From: Yponomeuta sedellus
Taxonomy: Eukaryota > Arthropoda > Insecta > Lepidoptera > Yponomeutidae
Reading direction: 5' to 3'
Assembly (NCBI GenBank): GCA_934045075.1
Contig: OW203738.1
Span: 2,108,001 to 2,172,000, forward strand
Length of the DNA: 64,000 bases
Shown here piece by piece: positions 33,744-44,335 of the stretch. Below the pieces are notes generated by a model. It saw only the letters and a list, made by a program, of their open reading frames with translations, did no database searches and was not told where the DNA came from. A program made the position numbers and the translations under genes. How positions within the stretch are numbered: the first letter of the stretch is position 1; every line of letters begins with the position of its first letter.

Positions 33744-33932
33744 CTGGAGAAGAAGAATTGAAGTTAACACCGTTTGCGCCTGGGTGAAGTCTCATAGACT
33801 ACTACAGAATGGTTGGTTTTGGTTCTTAAAAACATTACTGGGTTGTTGAGGAAAACAGATCCTTTTAACTGCTCTGACTCTTCCATATTGTAATGTAACT
33901 TATAACTTTTACATTACTATGGAAAAACTTTC

Positions 33933-34000
33933 TCGTTTGTTTGTTTGTTTGTTTGTTTGTTTGTTACGCTTTATTGCACAAAAATTAAGAAACAGAAATA
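33933..34000 (-). repeat. LINE 3' end with (CAAA)n-type tail
   Basis: (gttt)n followed by 'acgctttattgcacaaaaat'. Read on the minus strand this is an AATAAA-bearing 3' end with a tetranucleotide tail. Confidence 0.65.
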
Positions 34001-34021
34001 TAACTTAAATAACAGGTAAGT

Positions 34022-34399
34022 TTAAAAACCTATTTTAGAGGCTAAAAATTTCACCCATGCCGGGTTAGTGCATTAAAATAAAAATAGTATAATCATGTGG
34101 GTACATTGATATCGTTCCGATGTTAAGACCTAACTGCAAAGTAGGTAGTCGGGGCTGTAAGTAATGCAATTTTCTTAAGTCAGATGTCGCTGCCTGTACG
34201 TAATACAGAGAATAGTGTAAAGAGGTTCGAAATTTCACTGATGCCATGAGTCGCCCATTGGCTCAATTGGTAGAGCGCTGGCACGGATAGCCAGAGGTTG
34301 CGGGTTCGAATCCCGGCATGGGTGAAATTTTCAGCCTCTAAAATAGGTTTTTAAATTTGTTCCTTAGCAAGGGTTAGTGCATTAAAATAAAAATAGTAC
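34022..34399 (+). repeat. SINE-1 with inverted 5' end, 11-bp target duplication
   Basis: Bounded by AACAGGTAAGT at 34011-34021 and 34400-34410. The first ~43 bp (ttaaaaacctattttagagg to cacccatgccggg) is the reverse complement of the element's own T-arm/3' segment. The normal body and tRNA-like head follow, ending 'gcattaaaataaaaatagta'. Confidence 0.9.
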
Positions 34400-34410
34400 A
34401 ACAGGTAAGT

Positions 34411-35204
34411 GTTGATGTACAAAGGCGGACTTATTTCAAAAGAAATTTCTTCCAGCCAGCCTACTCGTTGTCAACACAACTCATTACACACTCTATCAAA
34501 GGAACTTCGTGGTGGTAATGACCAGGGATGTATTGTATTTTACAGATTTTGTTACCTGAAATTAATCAATCAATATTCATATTAATATTAAAAGCGTAAA
34601 TCAATATTCTGTTGAAAATAAAAGCTGCATGTGAAAATATATGTATCTAGTAATAAAATATTGGAGACTTGATCACAGATTATAACATATTCTCAGACAA
34701 CGAATGAATCTGTGAGTCCATTCATTATTATCAGCATATTAGCTTAATATGATATTTATAGAAAGGTATTAAACAGGGTAAAATTTTTAGACGGGACTGT
34801 AGAAACTTTTGATCCTGAAAAAATGTTCATGTTTTCAAAGATCAAAAGTAATTTTCTTTCTGACTGTGATTTTTTCTCGATATCGGTGAATGCAGTTCGA
34901 AATATCTTAAAAAAATATGCATAGTCTCCTAAGAACGTTTTCCTGTAACGATAACGGTTGAGATACCTGCCGTTACTGTCCCGTTTCAAAGAATCACCCG
35001 GTACTTATTAAAGTAATTTAGTAGAATTTCTGACAGAACCAATTCTTAAATTTATGTTCTAATAAGCTTTTGTCAACCAACTTTTGATAGGATTATACTT
35101 TTTGTGGTTGTAATTAAGTATATAGATACTCTTTTTATGATACTCTGTATGTGTGCATGTGTGCAAGTAAAAATAGGTGATTCTCTTTTCACCGAAATGT
35201 ACTC
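34411..35204. other. Shaw intron, nothing recognised
   Basis: AT-rich. The frames at 34756-34989 and 35073-35279 are not supported. Confidence 0.5.
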
Positions 35205-35385
35205 GTAAGCTGTTAGGATGCTTAGATGCCGGACAAGCCTAACCCACCTAAACAATGTCCCAGATACTGCAGCGTCCAAGTGGTCTCATCAAGTCATCAC
35301 CCACCGTGAGTAATGTGAGTGAAGGTGCCAATGGACGCTGTATATATTATTATTATCATCTTATCTACCTAGATGCAAAGGTCAA
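35205..35385 (+). repeat. SINE-4 3' part
   Basis: Matches the distal half of SINE-4 (actgcagcgtccaagtggtc, atggacgctgtat, acctagatgcaaagg), diverged. Confidence 0.7.
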
Positions 35386-35756
35386 ACCATTTTCCAAATA
35401 TTTTATTCTTGTTGTAAATGCTAGACCATTATTAACATAATAATTTAATTAAACTTATTGTGACTATCGCACGCTCTAATTAACAGTCCGCATGATGGGA
35501 TACTAAAACAGCTTTTTGCCTGCGGCTTAAATATCAACTGTAGTGGTTGTTATACGAAAGCACTCCTACACTATACGGCTTAAGGGTGAGTTTCGTTTAA
35601 AATGGTGGGTTCTGGTATTATTCTGACTAACAAGGAGATGTACGGAACACTCGTATTGGTAAAGGAAACCACAACTCGGAAATACTTTTTAATTCAACAT
35701 TCAATGTATTATTTTTGGAACTGAGTAAGCCTTTAAAAGGAAAGTATATATGCCTT

Positions 35757-35919
35757 ATATTCTTTTTAACGCACTAACCCGTGCTAATGACAATTTTAAA
35801 AACCTAATTAGAGGCTAAAAATTCCACCTATGCCGGGATTCGAACCCGCGACCTCCGGCTATCCGTGCCAGCGCTCTTTTCAACTGAGCTAATTTTTAAC
35901 CTTTAAATAGGTTCTAAAA
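35757..35919. repeat. SINE-1 snap-back copy, 16-bp target duplication
   Basis: Bounded by AAAGTATATATGCCTT (35741-35756) and AAAGTATGTATGCCTT (35920-35935). The element is mostly minus-oriented (acccgtgctaatgaca, ggattcgaaccc) but ends on the right with plus-oriented 'aacctttaaataggtt', so its two ends are inverted copies. Confidence 0.86.
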
Positions 35920-35967
35920 AAAGTATGTATGCCTTGCGTACTCTTCAATGATTCGACATTCTATTGT

Positions 35968-36128
35968 AGCAGTGGTAGCGGAGCGATAGAACACCGGTTT
36001 GTCAATCGGCTGGTCTTCGGTTCGAATTCCGGCATGTACCAATGACTTTGTTTTCTAAGTTAATTATGTGCATTTGTGAAGTTATAGTGGTAATACCACT
36101 CGATAACGTTGAAGGACGATGTCGTGAT
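35968..36128 (+). repeat. SINE-4, 5' part
   Basis: tRNA-like head (gtggtagcggagcgatagaa, cggttcgaattccgg), then 'gtaccaatgactttgttt' and a degenerate 'gttgaaggacgatgtcgtga'. Confidence 0.78.
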
Positions 36129-36683
36129 TCAAATTCAAATTCAAATAATTTTATTTCAACTTAAAGAATTTACATTCTGTTTGCTGAATGTCAATGTACA
36201 ATGTAAAGTGTAAGCCGCCGCCTTCGGGCCGTATTGTAGTGGAGAAAAAGGCAGCGGAAAAAAAAACTCCACTCTGACCATCTTTTCTCAAATCATCTTA
36301 AAACCAAATACATCAGTTGCCATATGTAAACCTAATAAGATTTCATGATTGCCATTAACAACCCTAAATGCCAAAGCATTAGTCAAATGTCTCACAATAA
36401 TAGGGGAAAACATAAGTGCTGCGGCCAGACACACGAACAGCACTCGTTCACGAGCATAACGGCCTAAGTGTCCGATCCGTAGCACGGGTGGTAATTAAGG
36501 GTCACATACTCTCTCACTGAAAGAAGACCTGTGCGTTGCAATAAGAAGTCATACATAAAAAAATCGTACTGTAAATCTAAACTAATTTAATAACAGGTCT
36601 AATTTTAATATACACATATTTTTATAGTCTTTCTGTTTGTGTCCTGAACAAAATAACATAAAATAGAATAATTTTATTATACA
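36129..36683. repeat. LINE 3' UTR fragment and unassigned DNA
   Basis: 36129-36265 starts 'gattcaaattcaaattcaaa' (simple tail) and includes 'gtcaatgtacaatgtaaa' and 'gtggagaaaaaggcag' shared with 11190-11240. It is a minus-oriented LINE 3' end. The rest is unassigned. Confidence 0.55.
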
Positions 36684-36871
36684 CTAGCTGACCCAGCGAA
36701 CTTCGTACCGCCGCACTGTCGATTCTTTATTTTTTTTATTTTTCTCTCCGTAAGAACCATCCTCGTACCTCAAGAAAGATTTTTAAAAAAGAATTAGTGT
36801 AATCGGTTCAGCTGCTCTCGAGATTTGCGCTTACCAATACATTCAGCGATTCATTTTTATATTATAGAAGA
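36684..36871 (-). mobile_element. Non-autonomous Helitron-like element, copy 2
   Basis: On the minus strand A|TCTTCTATAATATAAA ... GGGTCAGCTAG|T. Same ends and body as 11900-12080. Confidence 0.78.
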
Positions 36872-37449
36872 TATGTACCGCAATTTTCAAAATTGTAAGT
36901 CAGCCGTTATCGTTCGGGATAGGTGATTATATTGTGCGTAGATTGTTTTGTAGGTTTCATTTTTGTTGCAGTATTCTCTTTTCTGATCCATAATTTCCGC
37001 GGGAGCCGAAAAAACACATCGAATCCGTAAGAAATATCTTTGAAGCGGGGCCAAAAATACGAGATGTTATTTATGACCACGGGCTATCACTCAATTTAAT
37101 TTGAATGAATCTTTTCCGCCACTTTATCTTCATTATTGCGCTAGCATTTTATGGCTGTCCCAAATAGATCCGTCTGTTATGAAATAAGAGGGAAAAGTTG
37201 CATCATTATGATACAAAATATATCAAAAGATAAAAACGGTAGTTGGCTACCTATATACTAAAGAATAGTTGCAAGAGGTGGCCATGAACAGAAGATGAGT
37301 TGAAGGCAAAAGGGGAGGCCTTTGCCTAGCAGTGGGACACAATCAAGGTTACATAAAAAAATATTCATAAAATCACAGGTATATGTACAGTGGACATAAC
37401 ATGTGCTGGTCGAATCGCTGACATGAAAAAAAGAAGAAGATAACATGTG
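36872..37449. other. Unassigned; LINE-like tail scrap
   Basis: 37290-37345 carries 'ggggaggcctttgcctagca' + gtgggaca, a LINE-type 3' scrap. No gene. Confidence 0.45.
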
Positions 37450-37865
37450 CTGTCATGTATTGGCAGTCGTTAAGCCATGCCAGGGGCTTTATGGGCGGCT
37501 TGATACATGATGAACCTGTCTTATGACGGCCTAGGTGGCGCAGCGGTTTGGCACGCTGACTGTGCAACCGAAGGTCTCGGGTTCGATCCCCGGCCGGGTC
37601 AAACTAGGAAACGAACTTTTCCAGTTTGTCTCGGGTCTTGGATGTTATCTATGTATTTATTGTGTTAAACCTATCGTCGAGTTAGCACCTATAACACAAG
37701 TCATTTAGTTGTACTTAGTATAGGGCTAACGAGATCTGTGTAATATGTCCATGAATATTTATTATTATTTATTTATTATTATTTGATAACTTCTGACAGT
37801 ATGGCCCGCCACTGCCTTACAATCCTCCACCTACCCGGAATTCTCCAGTGGGACAGACAAGGGTT
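37450..37865 (+). repeat. 5S-SINE fragment split by SINE-3
   Basis: 5S-SINE body at 37450-37505 (tggcagtcgttaagccatgc) and 37783-37865 (cttctgacagtatggcccgc). The insert is the SINE-3 copy described next. Confidence 0.82.
37506..37782 (+). repeat. SINE-3 nested in a 5S-SINE, 6-bp duplication
   Basis: Complete SINE-3 (ggtggcgcagcggtttggca, gggttcgatccccggccggg, (tatt)n end) flanked by TTGATA at 37500-37505 and 37783-37788. Confidence 0.85.
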
Positions 37866-37975
37866 GACAACGAAGAGTAAAAACGTAGCTCAAACTAGAA
37901 ATGAACCTGTCTTTTAGACTCTGTGTGGCATGGCCTAAATTAGTAGGTACAATGACATAAATTAACAATAACAGC

Positions 37976-38221
37976 AATAACCGTGTCGTGAGGAAACCTG
38001 AGTATCGAAGATGCTCCACTAGCTCAGCGCTGGAAATTGCCGATCCGCGGTGGGCACACCTTTGCAACTTTTTGTTTGGGAGGAACTTGTAAAGTATAGT
38101 ATCACACCTCTGTCTCGAGGAGGTAGCAAAAGACCAGGGTATACCACTTGCCATGATCCTGGCAAACCTCTTTTCCTTCATAAACATTCATTAATCGTTG
38201 CATGCCAGACAGCGCTTCATC
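37976..38221. repeat. Degenerate repeat fragments
   Basis: 37976-38060 has 'cgtgaggaaacctgagtatc' and 'gccgatccgcggtgggca', shared with 50055-50140. 38100-38205 is a diverged relative of the 12216/57353 repeat. Confidence 0.5.
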
Positions 38222-38703
38222 ATCAACCCATTATGTCCCCACCGAGGGGTAAGGTCTCTTCCCTGAGGAAGGTATAGGCCCTACTCCACCACGGAGGCCA
38301 ATTTTAGATTGGTGGAGGCTTGCAAGACTAGTGGCTAGTCTTACTGTCAGAAGTTTTCAAGCCGCCCTAAGGCCTCTGACTTGGCTCAACGAGCAGTTGC
38401 AGTTGGCACCAACTGCTTGACATGCCTTGCAAAGCACGGAACCGATCGGAAAGGCCACTAGCGTTATTCATAGACGGTTTACCCATCCATGCACTGAACC
38501 CGCCCTCTGTTGCTTAATCTTCGTAATCGATTAAGGGCTGATTTTTCAAAAGTCAGATAACTTTTATCTGAGGAATAAAAATGGCGGTTTGACAGCTTAT
38601 GTATGAAAATTATGTCAAACCGCCATTTTTATTCGTCAGATAAAAGTTATCTGACTATTGAAAAATCAGCCCTAAGACCGAACCTAAGCCGGGGCTACGA
38701 GCG
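38222..38703 (-). repeat. 5S-SINE subfamily B, split by a palindromic MITE
   Basis: Minus-oriented copy of the subfamily at 8808 (ccctgaggaaggtataggcc, head complement agccggggctacg at 38690-38703). The MITE at 38535-38672 interrupts the head. Confidence 0.83.
38535..38672. mobile_element. 138-bp palindromic MITE, TAA duplication
   Basis: About 60-bp inverted arms (GGGCTGATTTTTCAA, aaatggcggtttgaca and complements) with a short core. TAA flanks at 38532-38534 and 38673-38675. The arms are almost identical, which suggests a recent insertion. TWA duplication is PIF/Harbinger-like. Confidence 0.86.
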
Positions 38704-39230
38704 ATTCGACAGCGCTTTAGTTCAAATCAATTCGGTTGGTCCGTAGGCAGCATAATTAACACCCACTGTATTCCTCACGCGCTGTTAACAAGCACAAAAG
38801 CGTAAATAACACGTAATTCCTTTCCATAACAAAGGCATAAAGATATTCTCTATTGCTTCTATTCGTCAGACAAACTATAAAATAACAAGCAACCACGAAA
38901 GAAGCTGTAAAATATCTATGACCTACTTTGTTGTTCGTAAAATATCGCGAGCACAATGTTTTTCATACAATGGATGAGTAATAATACGAAACGTTCCAAT
39001 TTTACTCGCTTCCACTCTCGAGTTTGTGGTCTACAAAAATGAAAGAGTGTAAAAGGCTGCCTCACTAAGAAACTGGATACGAGTCAAAAGACAAAAAAAA
39101 AACACTACGTAAAAACATAATGTTTACTTAATTAACGTCAAAGCTGTTAGTTTCACAATCAATAGTTATCTGTTGAAAAAACTGACAAACAACTCCACAT
39201 TCAATGTTTTCAAAACCGATTTTAACTTAA
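38704..39230. other. Shaw intron, nothing recognised
   Basis: 39120-39170 shares 'gtttcacaatcaata' context with 29390-29415. Otherwise unassigned. Confidence 0.45.
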
Positions 39231-39440
39231 TAACATAACATTTACATACAGGCACATACATTGCTTCTGACCCCACACTAGGATACCCTGTGTCGTGGGA
39301 ACCGTTGTTTCTGGTTCCCACGACACAGGGTATCCAACATCACAAACATGTAAACATTCAAGACCTGGGGTTTTTTTTGTTCCCAGCCGGGACTCGAACC
39401 CGGGACCTCTTGCATGGTAGGCTGATGCGCTGCCGCCACT
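39231..39440 (-). repeat. SINE-2 with internal inverted duplication
   Basis: Minus-oriented SINE-2. The segment 39281-39335 is a palindrome (ggataccctgtgtcgtggga ... and complement) made from the family's 'ggttcccacgacacaggg' block, so this copy also folds back on itself. Confidence 0.82.
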
Positions 39441-39560
39441 TTAATTAAAGGAGTTTTCAACTTTCGGCGTTTCGAGGCGCTTAATAGCGTCACCGATGGT
39501 AAAACGTCATAACTTGTTTCACAATACGTTTTTATCTAAAAGTGAACATGAGAAATCTTA

Positions 39561-39787
39561 TACTATATTTATTCTTAATGCACTAAACCGTGCTAAGGAC
39601 AAATTTAAAAACCAATTTGGAGGCTAAAAATTTCACCCATGCTGGGATTCGAACCCGCAACCTCTGGCTATCCGTGCCAGCGCTCTACCAATTGAGCCAA
39701 TAGGTAGAGCGCTGGCACGGATAGCCAGAGGTTGCGGGTTCGAATCCCGGCATGGGTGAAATTTTTAGCCTCTAAATAGGTTTTTAA
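39561..39787. repeat. SINE-1 foldback dimer, 13-bp target duplication
   Basis: Bounded by ATGAGAAATCTTA (39548-39560) and ATGAGAAGTCTTA (39788-39800). The left half is minus-oriented from tail to A-box, the right half plus-oriented from the A-box to 'ctctaaataggtttttaa', meeting head to head near 39700 at 'gagccaataggtagag'. Arms of about 85-90 bp are nearly identical. Confidence 0.92.
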
Positions 39788-39800
39788 ATGAGAAGTCTTA

Positions 39801-40193
39801 ATAACTGTGCCAACATACATGCTCTTTGTTTTTTCTCATATTACTTAGTTTTAACTTAAATATTTTTTTTATTTTTTTCTGTAAAAGTATGTACAATGAA
39901 TTTAGAGTACTATTGAAGTCTGTTGACCTTAGTAATGTGAAATGTGTTTCGCAGGAGCACTGCTTATCCTAAATCCACAGGTTTTAGCCTTTTTTAGGGA
40001 GCAGGGTACCACTGCCTTAGTGATAAGGTCACTGTAAAATGTTTTTTAAATAAATTACTTTTATCTTTATCTTATCTTTATCTTATTTTTATCTTATCTT
40101 TATCTTATCTTTATCTTATCTTTATCTTATCTTTATCTTATCTTTATCTTATCTTTATCTTATATCTATTTTTATCTTATCTTTATCTTAACT
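39801..40193 (+). repeat. LINE 3' UTR with expanded TTATC-type tail
   Basis: 39890-40058 is a LINE-like 3' region (ggtaccactgccttagtgat). 40059-40193 is a degenerate tandem of 'ctttatcttat' units, probably an expanded LINE tail. Confidence 0.6.
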
Positions 40194-40374
40194 ATTTTTA
40201 GAACTTGCTACCTGCTACCTGTATTTTTATGCCATGGGTTTAATTGAGCCAACAGTTCAATAGTTTTGCCTTTGACTGTATTGAACAACTTAAAATGAGG
40301 GTATTTTTAAACGTTAACTTATAGAATTAAAGCACTATCCCATCACATCATCACCTCATCTGGTACGGTTGGTG
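40194..40374. other. Unassigned
   Basis: No gene or repeat recognised. Confidence 0.4.
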
Positions 40375-40600
40375 GTAGCGGTGGTAGCGGAGCGGTGTAG
40401 AACGCCGGCTTCTCAATCGGGAGGTCGTGGGTTCGAACCCCGGCATGTACCAATGACTTTGTTTTTTTAAGTTATGTACATTTGTGAAATTATAGTAGCA
40501 ATACTACTCGCTGACTGTGAAGGAAAACATCGTGAGGAAACCCTAGTATCTGAGGTGTTAGCGTACCTCAGCGCTTGCTACGTACAATGGCCCAAGTATG
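40375..40600 (+). repeat. SINE-4 copy
   Basis: tRNA-like head (gtggtagcggagcggtgtag, gggttcgaaccccgg), 'gtaccaatgactttgttt', 'gtgaaggaaaacatcgtgag', then truncated. Confidence 0.82.
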
Positions 40601-40627
40601 AGGCGGAGTGCGGAAATCTCAGGTCTA

Positions 40628-40745
40628 ACTAACTGGTACGGTTAGCCAGACGCCGCGGGTTCGAGTCCCGGCATGGATGGAATTTTCAGCCTCTAAATAG
40701 GTTTTTAATATTGTCCTCAGCGCGGGTTAGTGCATCAAAATGAAT
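40628..40745 (+). repeat. SINE-1, 3' half
   Basis: Begins within the anticodon arm (ggttagccagacgccgcggg), B-box 'ggttcgagtcc', then the family tail. Confidence 0.78.
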
Positions 40746-40762
40746 ATAATATTCGCAACACA

Positions 40763-40921
40763 TCACACTTATATTAAAAAGGCGAAAGTTTTTTAGTGTG
40801 TGATTGTTATTTATTCACGTGCAAACGGCTGAAGCAATTTTCATACAATTTGGCATGGAATTAGCTGACACGCGGGATTAACACATATGCTCCGCTCACA
40901 TATGATCCTATAGTGTATAGT
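40763..40921 (+). mobile_element. Truncated Helitron-like element
   Basis: Starts TCACACTTATATTAAAAAGG after an A. It shares 'aacggctgaagcaattttca' with the complement of the 53114-53311 element. 3' side interrupted by the RTE-tailed insertion. Confidence 0.55.
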
Positions 40922-41201
40922 GCTGTGTGGTGTTGGCCTAGAGAATAGCACCAACCCAAATACTTCCCGCGGGTGTCGTAAAAGGCGACTAAGGGACACA
41001 GACCGGGGGGAAAGACAGAAGGGGGGTGGGCAGCAGCGCCCCTTACAGTACAATTCCACCAAGCGATCCCCAACCCGCATGCCCAGCGTGGGGATTTTGG
41101 GCATTACCCCCCAATGATGGCACAACCTTACGCTATGGCGCTCATTAGGGGAGGGCTGTGTCCAGCAGTGGACTAATTAAGCCTGAAGAAGAAGAAGAAG
41201 A
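40922..41201 (+). mobile_element. RTE-tailed short non-LTR element
   Basis: Starts GCTGTGTGGTGTTGGCCTAG and ends 'taagcctgaagaagaagaag'. The frames 40841-41125 (minus) and 40920-41117 (plus) overlap it and are not genes. Confidence 0.86.
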
Positions 41202-41470
41202 TGTGTATCCAACTAGACTTTCTGCATGCCTCTCTATCTGTGTTGAAGAGCTGAGAATTTGATCAAAAATGGCGTCGGGCAAGCTGGTCCGCATCTGTGA
41301 TGCTAAGAGACTACTCGCTTGAGCTCAATCTTAGTAATCGCGCCAAACGGGGAGACTGCGCTGAATTTAAAGAAAAAATATCTATGAACTGCACTTTCTC
41401 TTTAGTAAACAGTAGACTGTGATTCGAATTTAGAATTCTATTATTACACAGTGGATGTTTTTTGGAGTGG

Positions 41471-41873
41471 AGCGCTCGTGGCCTAGCGGAACCGAGTGAT
41501 TGGAATCAATCACTTGGGTTAAGCAACAACAGGCGCGATCAGGTACTGGATGGGTTGATCGGCACTATTGAGCACTAACACTTATTGAGACGGAAGACAC
41601 AAACGTAACCACCACTTTGTCACACCCTACCAAGATCATGTGACTAACTTCACTTTGGTGGTTTCACATGTTGCTTGCGTCCGTTCAGGGAAGACTCATT
41701 TAAACAATAAAGTCAACTACCAATGCAAGCTCACATGAATTATGAGCCTTATAATCAACCTTGACAGGTGGTTACAGCCGCCATACTAATTTCGCTTTTG
41801 CCCTATAAAGGGTTAAGTCTGTGGCTGAGGCCCCAATGATCCCCTGAGGGTTAGTGGACGGAAGAAGAAGAAG
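41471..41873 (+). repeat. Chimeric 5S-SINE: 5S-like head on a different body and tail
   Basis: 41471-41560 is the normal 5S-SINE head (agcgctcgtggcctag, taagcaacaacaggcgcgat). After 'gatcggcactattg' the sequence leaves the family and runs 310 bp to a (gaa)n tail (gttagtggacggaagaagaa). No similar body is seen elsewhere in this window. Confidence 0.72.
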
Positions 41874-42047
41874 GTTCCATGTGGTTCAGCGGAAGGATCA
41901 GTTGATTTTTATTGCAATTCTGTACTTTTTTTCCGTGCTAAAATTTGTTCGTTCACATTGATCAGTAGTATCATTTCCAGATATCAAAGCTACTTAACGC
42001 TTTTCACCAAACTAACCTTGTGTCTGGAGACGTAAAAAGTTGTGTAA

Positions 42048-42140
42048 AAATGTGGGTAAGCAACCAACGAGGTGGATTGACGACCTCGCCAAAATAGCAG
42101 GAAAATAGGAGATAGAAATACAGAAAAACTGGGAGATGTG
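42048..42140 (+). pseudogene. LINE reverse-transcriptase C-terminal scrap
   Basis: A short frame reads VGKQPTRWIDDLAKIAG, the GRP.RW.DDL..IAG motif that ends RTE-type proteins. Stops follow. Fragment only. Confidence 0.6.
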
Positions 42141-42391
42141 AAAACTCCCAGACTAACGCAAATAACGTACTCTGAAAGAATCCTACACTTCGCATTGGAT
42201 GACTATCGGAAGAAAAGAAGGATATCTGTCAATGTGTTGTAAAAGCAAACAATTGTCTTTGAAAGAAGTCGAAACAACCGTTACTATGGATCAAAGTATC
42301 AAAGATCATACATAACAAAGTATAAAACGTCATGCAAATCTTTACAAATACCGAGTCAACAGCCCCAAATCTTAAAAAAACATCCATCGAT
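42141..42391. other. Unassigned
   Basis: No gene or repeat recognised. Confidence 0.4.
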
Positions 42392-42720
42392 ATCAACTCT
42401 TGTATGTCCCCACTGCTGGGGTACGGGTCTCTTCCTGCATCGCAGGAAGGTTAGGTCATACTCCACCACGGGGGCCAAGGCGAGTATTACTGTTAGAAGT
42501 TATCAAGGCATAAGGCCTCTGACATCGCTTAATGACTGCCAATACATGACAGCCAGCGCCAACGTGCCTTGCGAAGCACGGAAGCGCTCGGAAAAAATGC
42601 CACTAGCGGTAGTCACGGGACGGTCACCCATTCCGCACCTGATCGCGCCTGTTGTTGCTTAATGCAAGTGACTGATTCCAATCACTCGGCTCGACTGATT
42701 GGAATCAGCCACGAGCGCTT
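42392..42720 (-). repeat. 5S-SINE, near full length
   Basis: Minus strand. Part of the body (catggcttaacgactgcc region) is deleted. Head complement 'ggtcacccattccgcacctg' present. Confidence 0.87.
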
Positions 42721-43492
42721 CTTTGAAATCGTGTTTAAATAAATTATTTATAAATTGAAAGGACTAACGAGTCTTTTCAGTTTCATTAACGCAGTATACT
42801 TTTCTTAATTATCAGAGTTTAAATAATTATTCTAAAACCCAGAAATCATGGAAAGAACTGGCTTCAGAAATATGGCTATTCCAGACATATTTCTCATCGA
42901 ATCTCCTCGGGATTTATAATTTTACGACGATATTCTTAGTGAGTACATTTGCCGCTCATCTAATGAGCCAAATTCAAATGAAGAAGGGCAGTTAGCCCCG
43001 AAGCATGATACTCGACATACAAATGAGGAAACTTTTGGGTGTCCAAAATACTTGAAAACAAACTCCGTCTCCGATTTTTTTCGTCCGGAATTCTTTTGGT
43101 GATAAAATTAATTAAGTACCAAGTCCTCTTCGAAGTTTTTTTTGAGAAAATTACTTCCATAGAGCTGTTCGGGGAATACATTCTGGAAAATGATTTAGAG
43201 AACCCGTGTTTCTCGTACATTAACAATGTGTCAACGTATTGTTAACAGCAGATCTGTCAGTTACATTTTTCGTGTGTAGGTACCTTGCAAACTGATAGCT
43301 CCTAACAGTCAAAACTGGCCTAAAAAAATAAATGTAGGCAACAGTCATCTCCTGTGGGAACGAAGGAGGTAACAGGGACATCAGTTTGATTGGTGGCGGC
43401 CAATTCGAGCATACGCAGGTAAAGTCAATAGGTCAAGTTATTTGCCGAGCATTATACCAGAGCTTGCCACTTGGCGCTAACCAGGTAAACGT
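42721..43492. other. Unassigned intronic DNA
   Basis: The frames 42960-43226 (minus) and 43039-43245 (plus) overlap each other and have no motif. I do not call a gene. Confidence 0.4.
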
Positions 43493-43640
43493 AGATAGAT
43501 ATAAGAGAGAGAATGGATAAGAACTTTATTTGCGCTTTGAGATACACACACATAAAGAATAACACATTGATCACCATAACAATATACATTTGGAATATAA
43601 AAATAAATCACAACAATCATTAAAAATAGAATTCTCATTC
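43493..43640 (-). repeat. LINE 3' end
   Basis: 'gatagatataagagagagaa' simple tail then 'aactttatttgcgc', an AATAAA-bearing 3' end on the minus strand. Confidence 0.5.
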
Positions 43641-43911
43641 ACTTTAATCACTAGAATTAGTAAGAATATACTCGTAATTATCAAGTGACATTCAATTTAA
43701 ATTGTAAAAATTCATAACAATAAAATTCTCCATCATTCTATACCATCAAATTACTGAGTGTATATGGCACTACTTGGTCATATGTGCGTGTGCCATAGCA
43801 GCCAAAAAGTGAAGAATGTGAAATGAAATGGTTCTTTCCTGTAAAATATGTTTCCTTTACATAACATAAAAACTACCACATAGATAATCAAATTACTATA
43901 TTTTTGTTCGT

Positions 43912-44146
43912 TATCAACCCTTGTATGTCCCCACTGCTGGGGCACGGGTCTCTTCCTGCATCGCAGAAAGGTTAGGCCATACTCCACCACGGGGGCCAAG
44001 TCCGGGTTGGCGGAGGATTGTAAGACAGTGGCGGGCTTTACTGTCAGAAGTTATCAAGCCGCCCATAAGGCCTCTGACATGGTTTAACGACTGCCATTAT
44101 ATGACAGCCGGCACCAACGGCTTAACGTGCCTTGCAAAGCACGGAT
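43912..44146 (-). repeat. 5S-SINE, 3' two-thirds
   Basis: From 'atcaacccttgtatgtcccc' to 'gccttgcaaagcacgg', then truncated before the 5S-like head. Confidence 0.86.
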
Positions 44147-44165
44147 ATATTTTTGTAAATTATAT

Positions 44166-44335
44166 ATATTTTAAAAACCTGTTTAGAGGCTAAAAATGAC
44201 CCAGAAAGAACCCGCGACCTCTGGCTATCCGTGCCAGAGGTCGTGGGTTTGAATCCCAGCATGGGTGGAATTTTTAGCCTCTAAATAGGTTTTTAAAATT
44301 CTCCTTGGCACGGGTTAGTGCATTAAAAATAATAT
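44166..44335. repeat. SINE-1 foldback
   Basis: Left arm minus-oriented (aaaaacctgtttagaggcta, cgacctctggctatccgtgc), right arm plus-oriented (cagaggtcgtgggtttgaat to gcattaaaaataat). They meet at 'gccagaggtcg'. The element sits inside the 101-bp inverted repeat pair. Confidence 0.83.

Noticed and set aside
42960..43245. Overlapping 88- and 68-residue frames on opposite strands
   Set aside because: No motif, no splice context, and mutual antisense overlap. Treated as chance.
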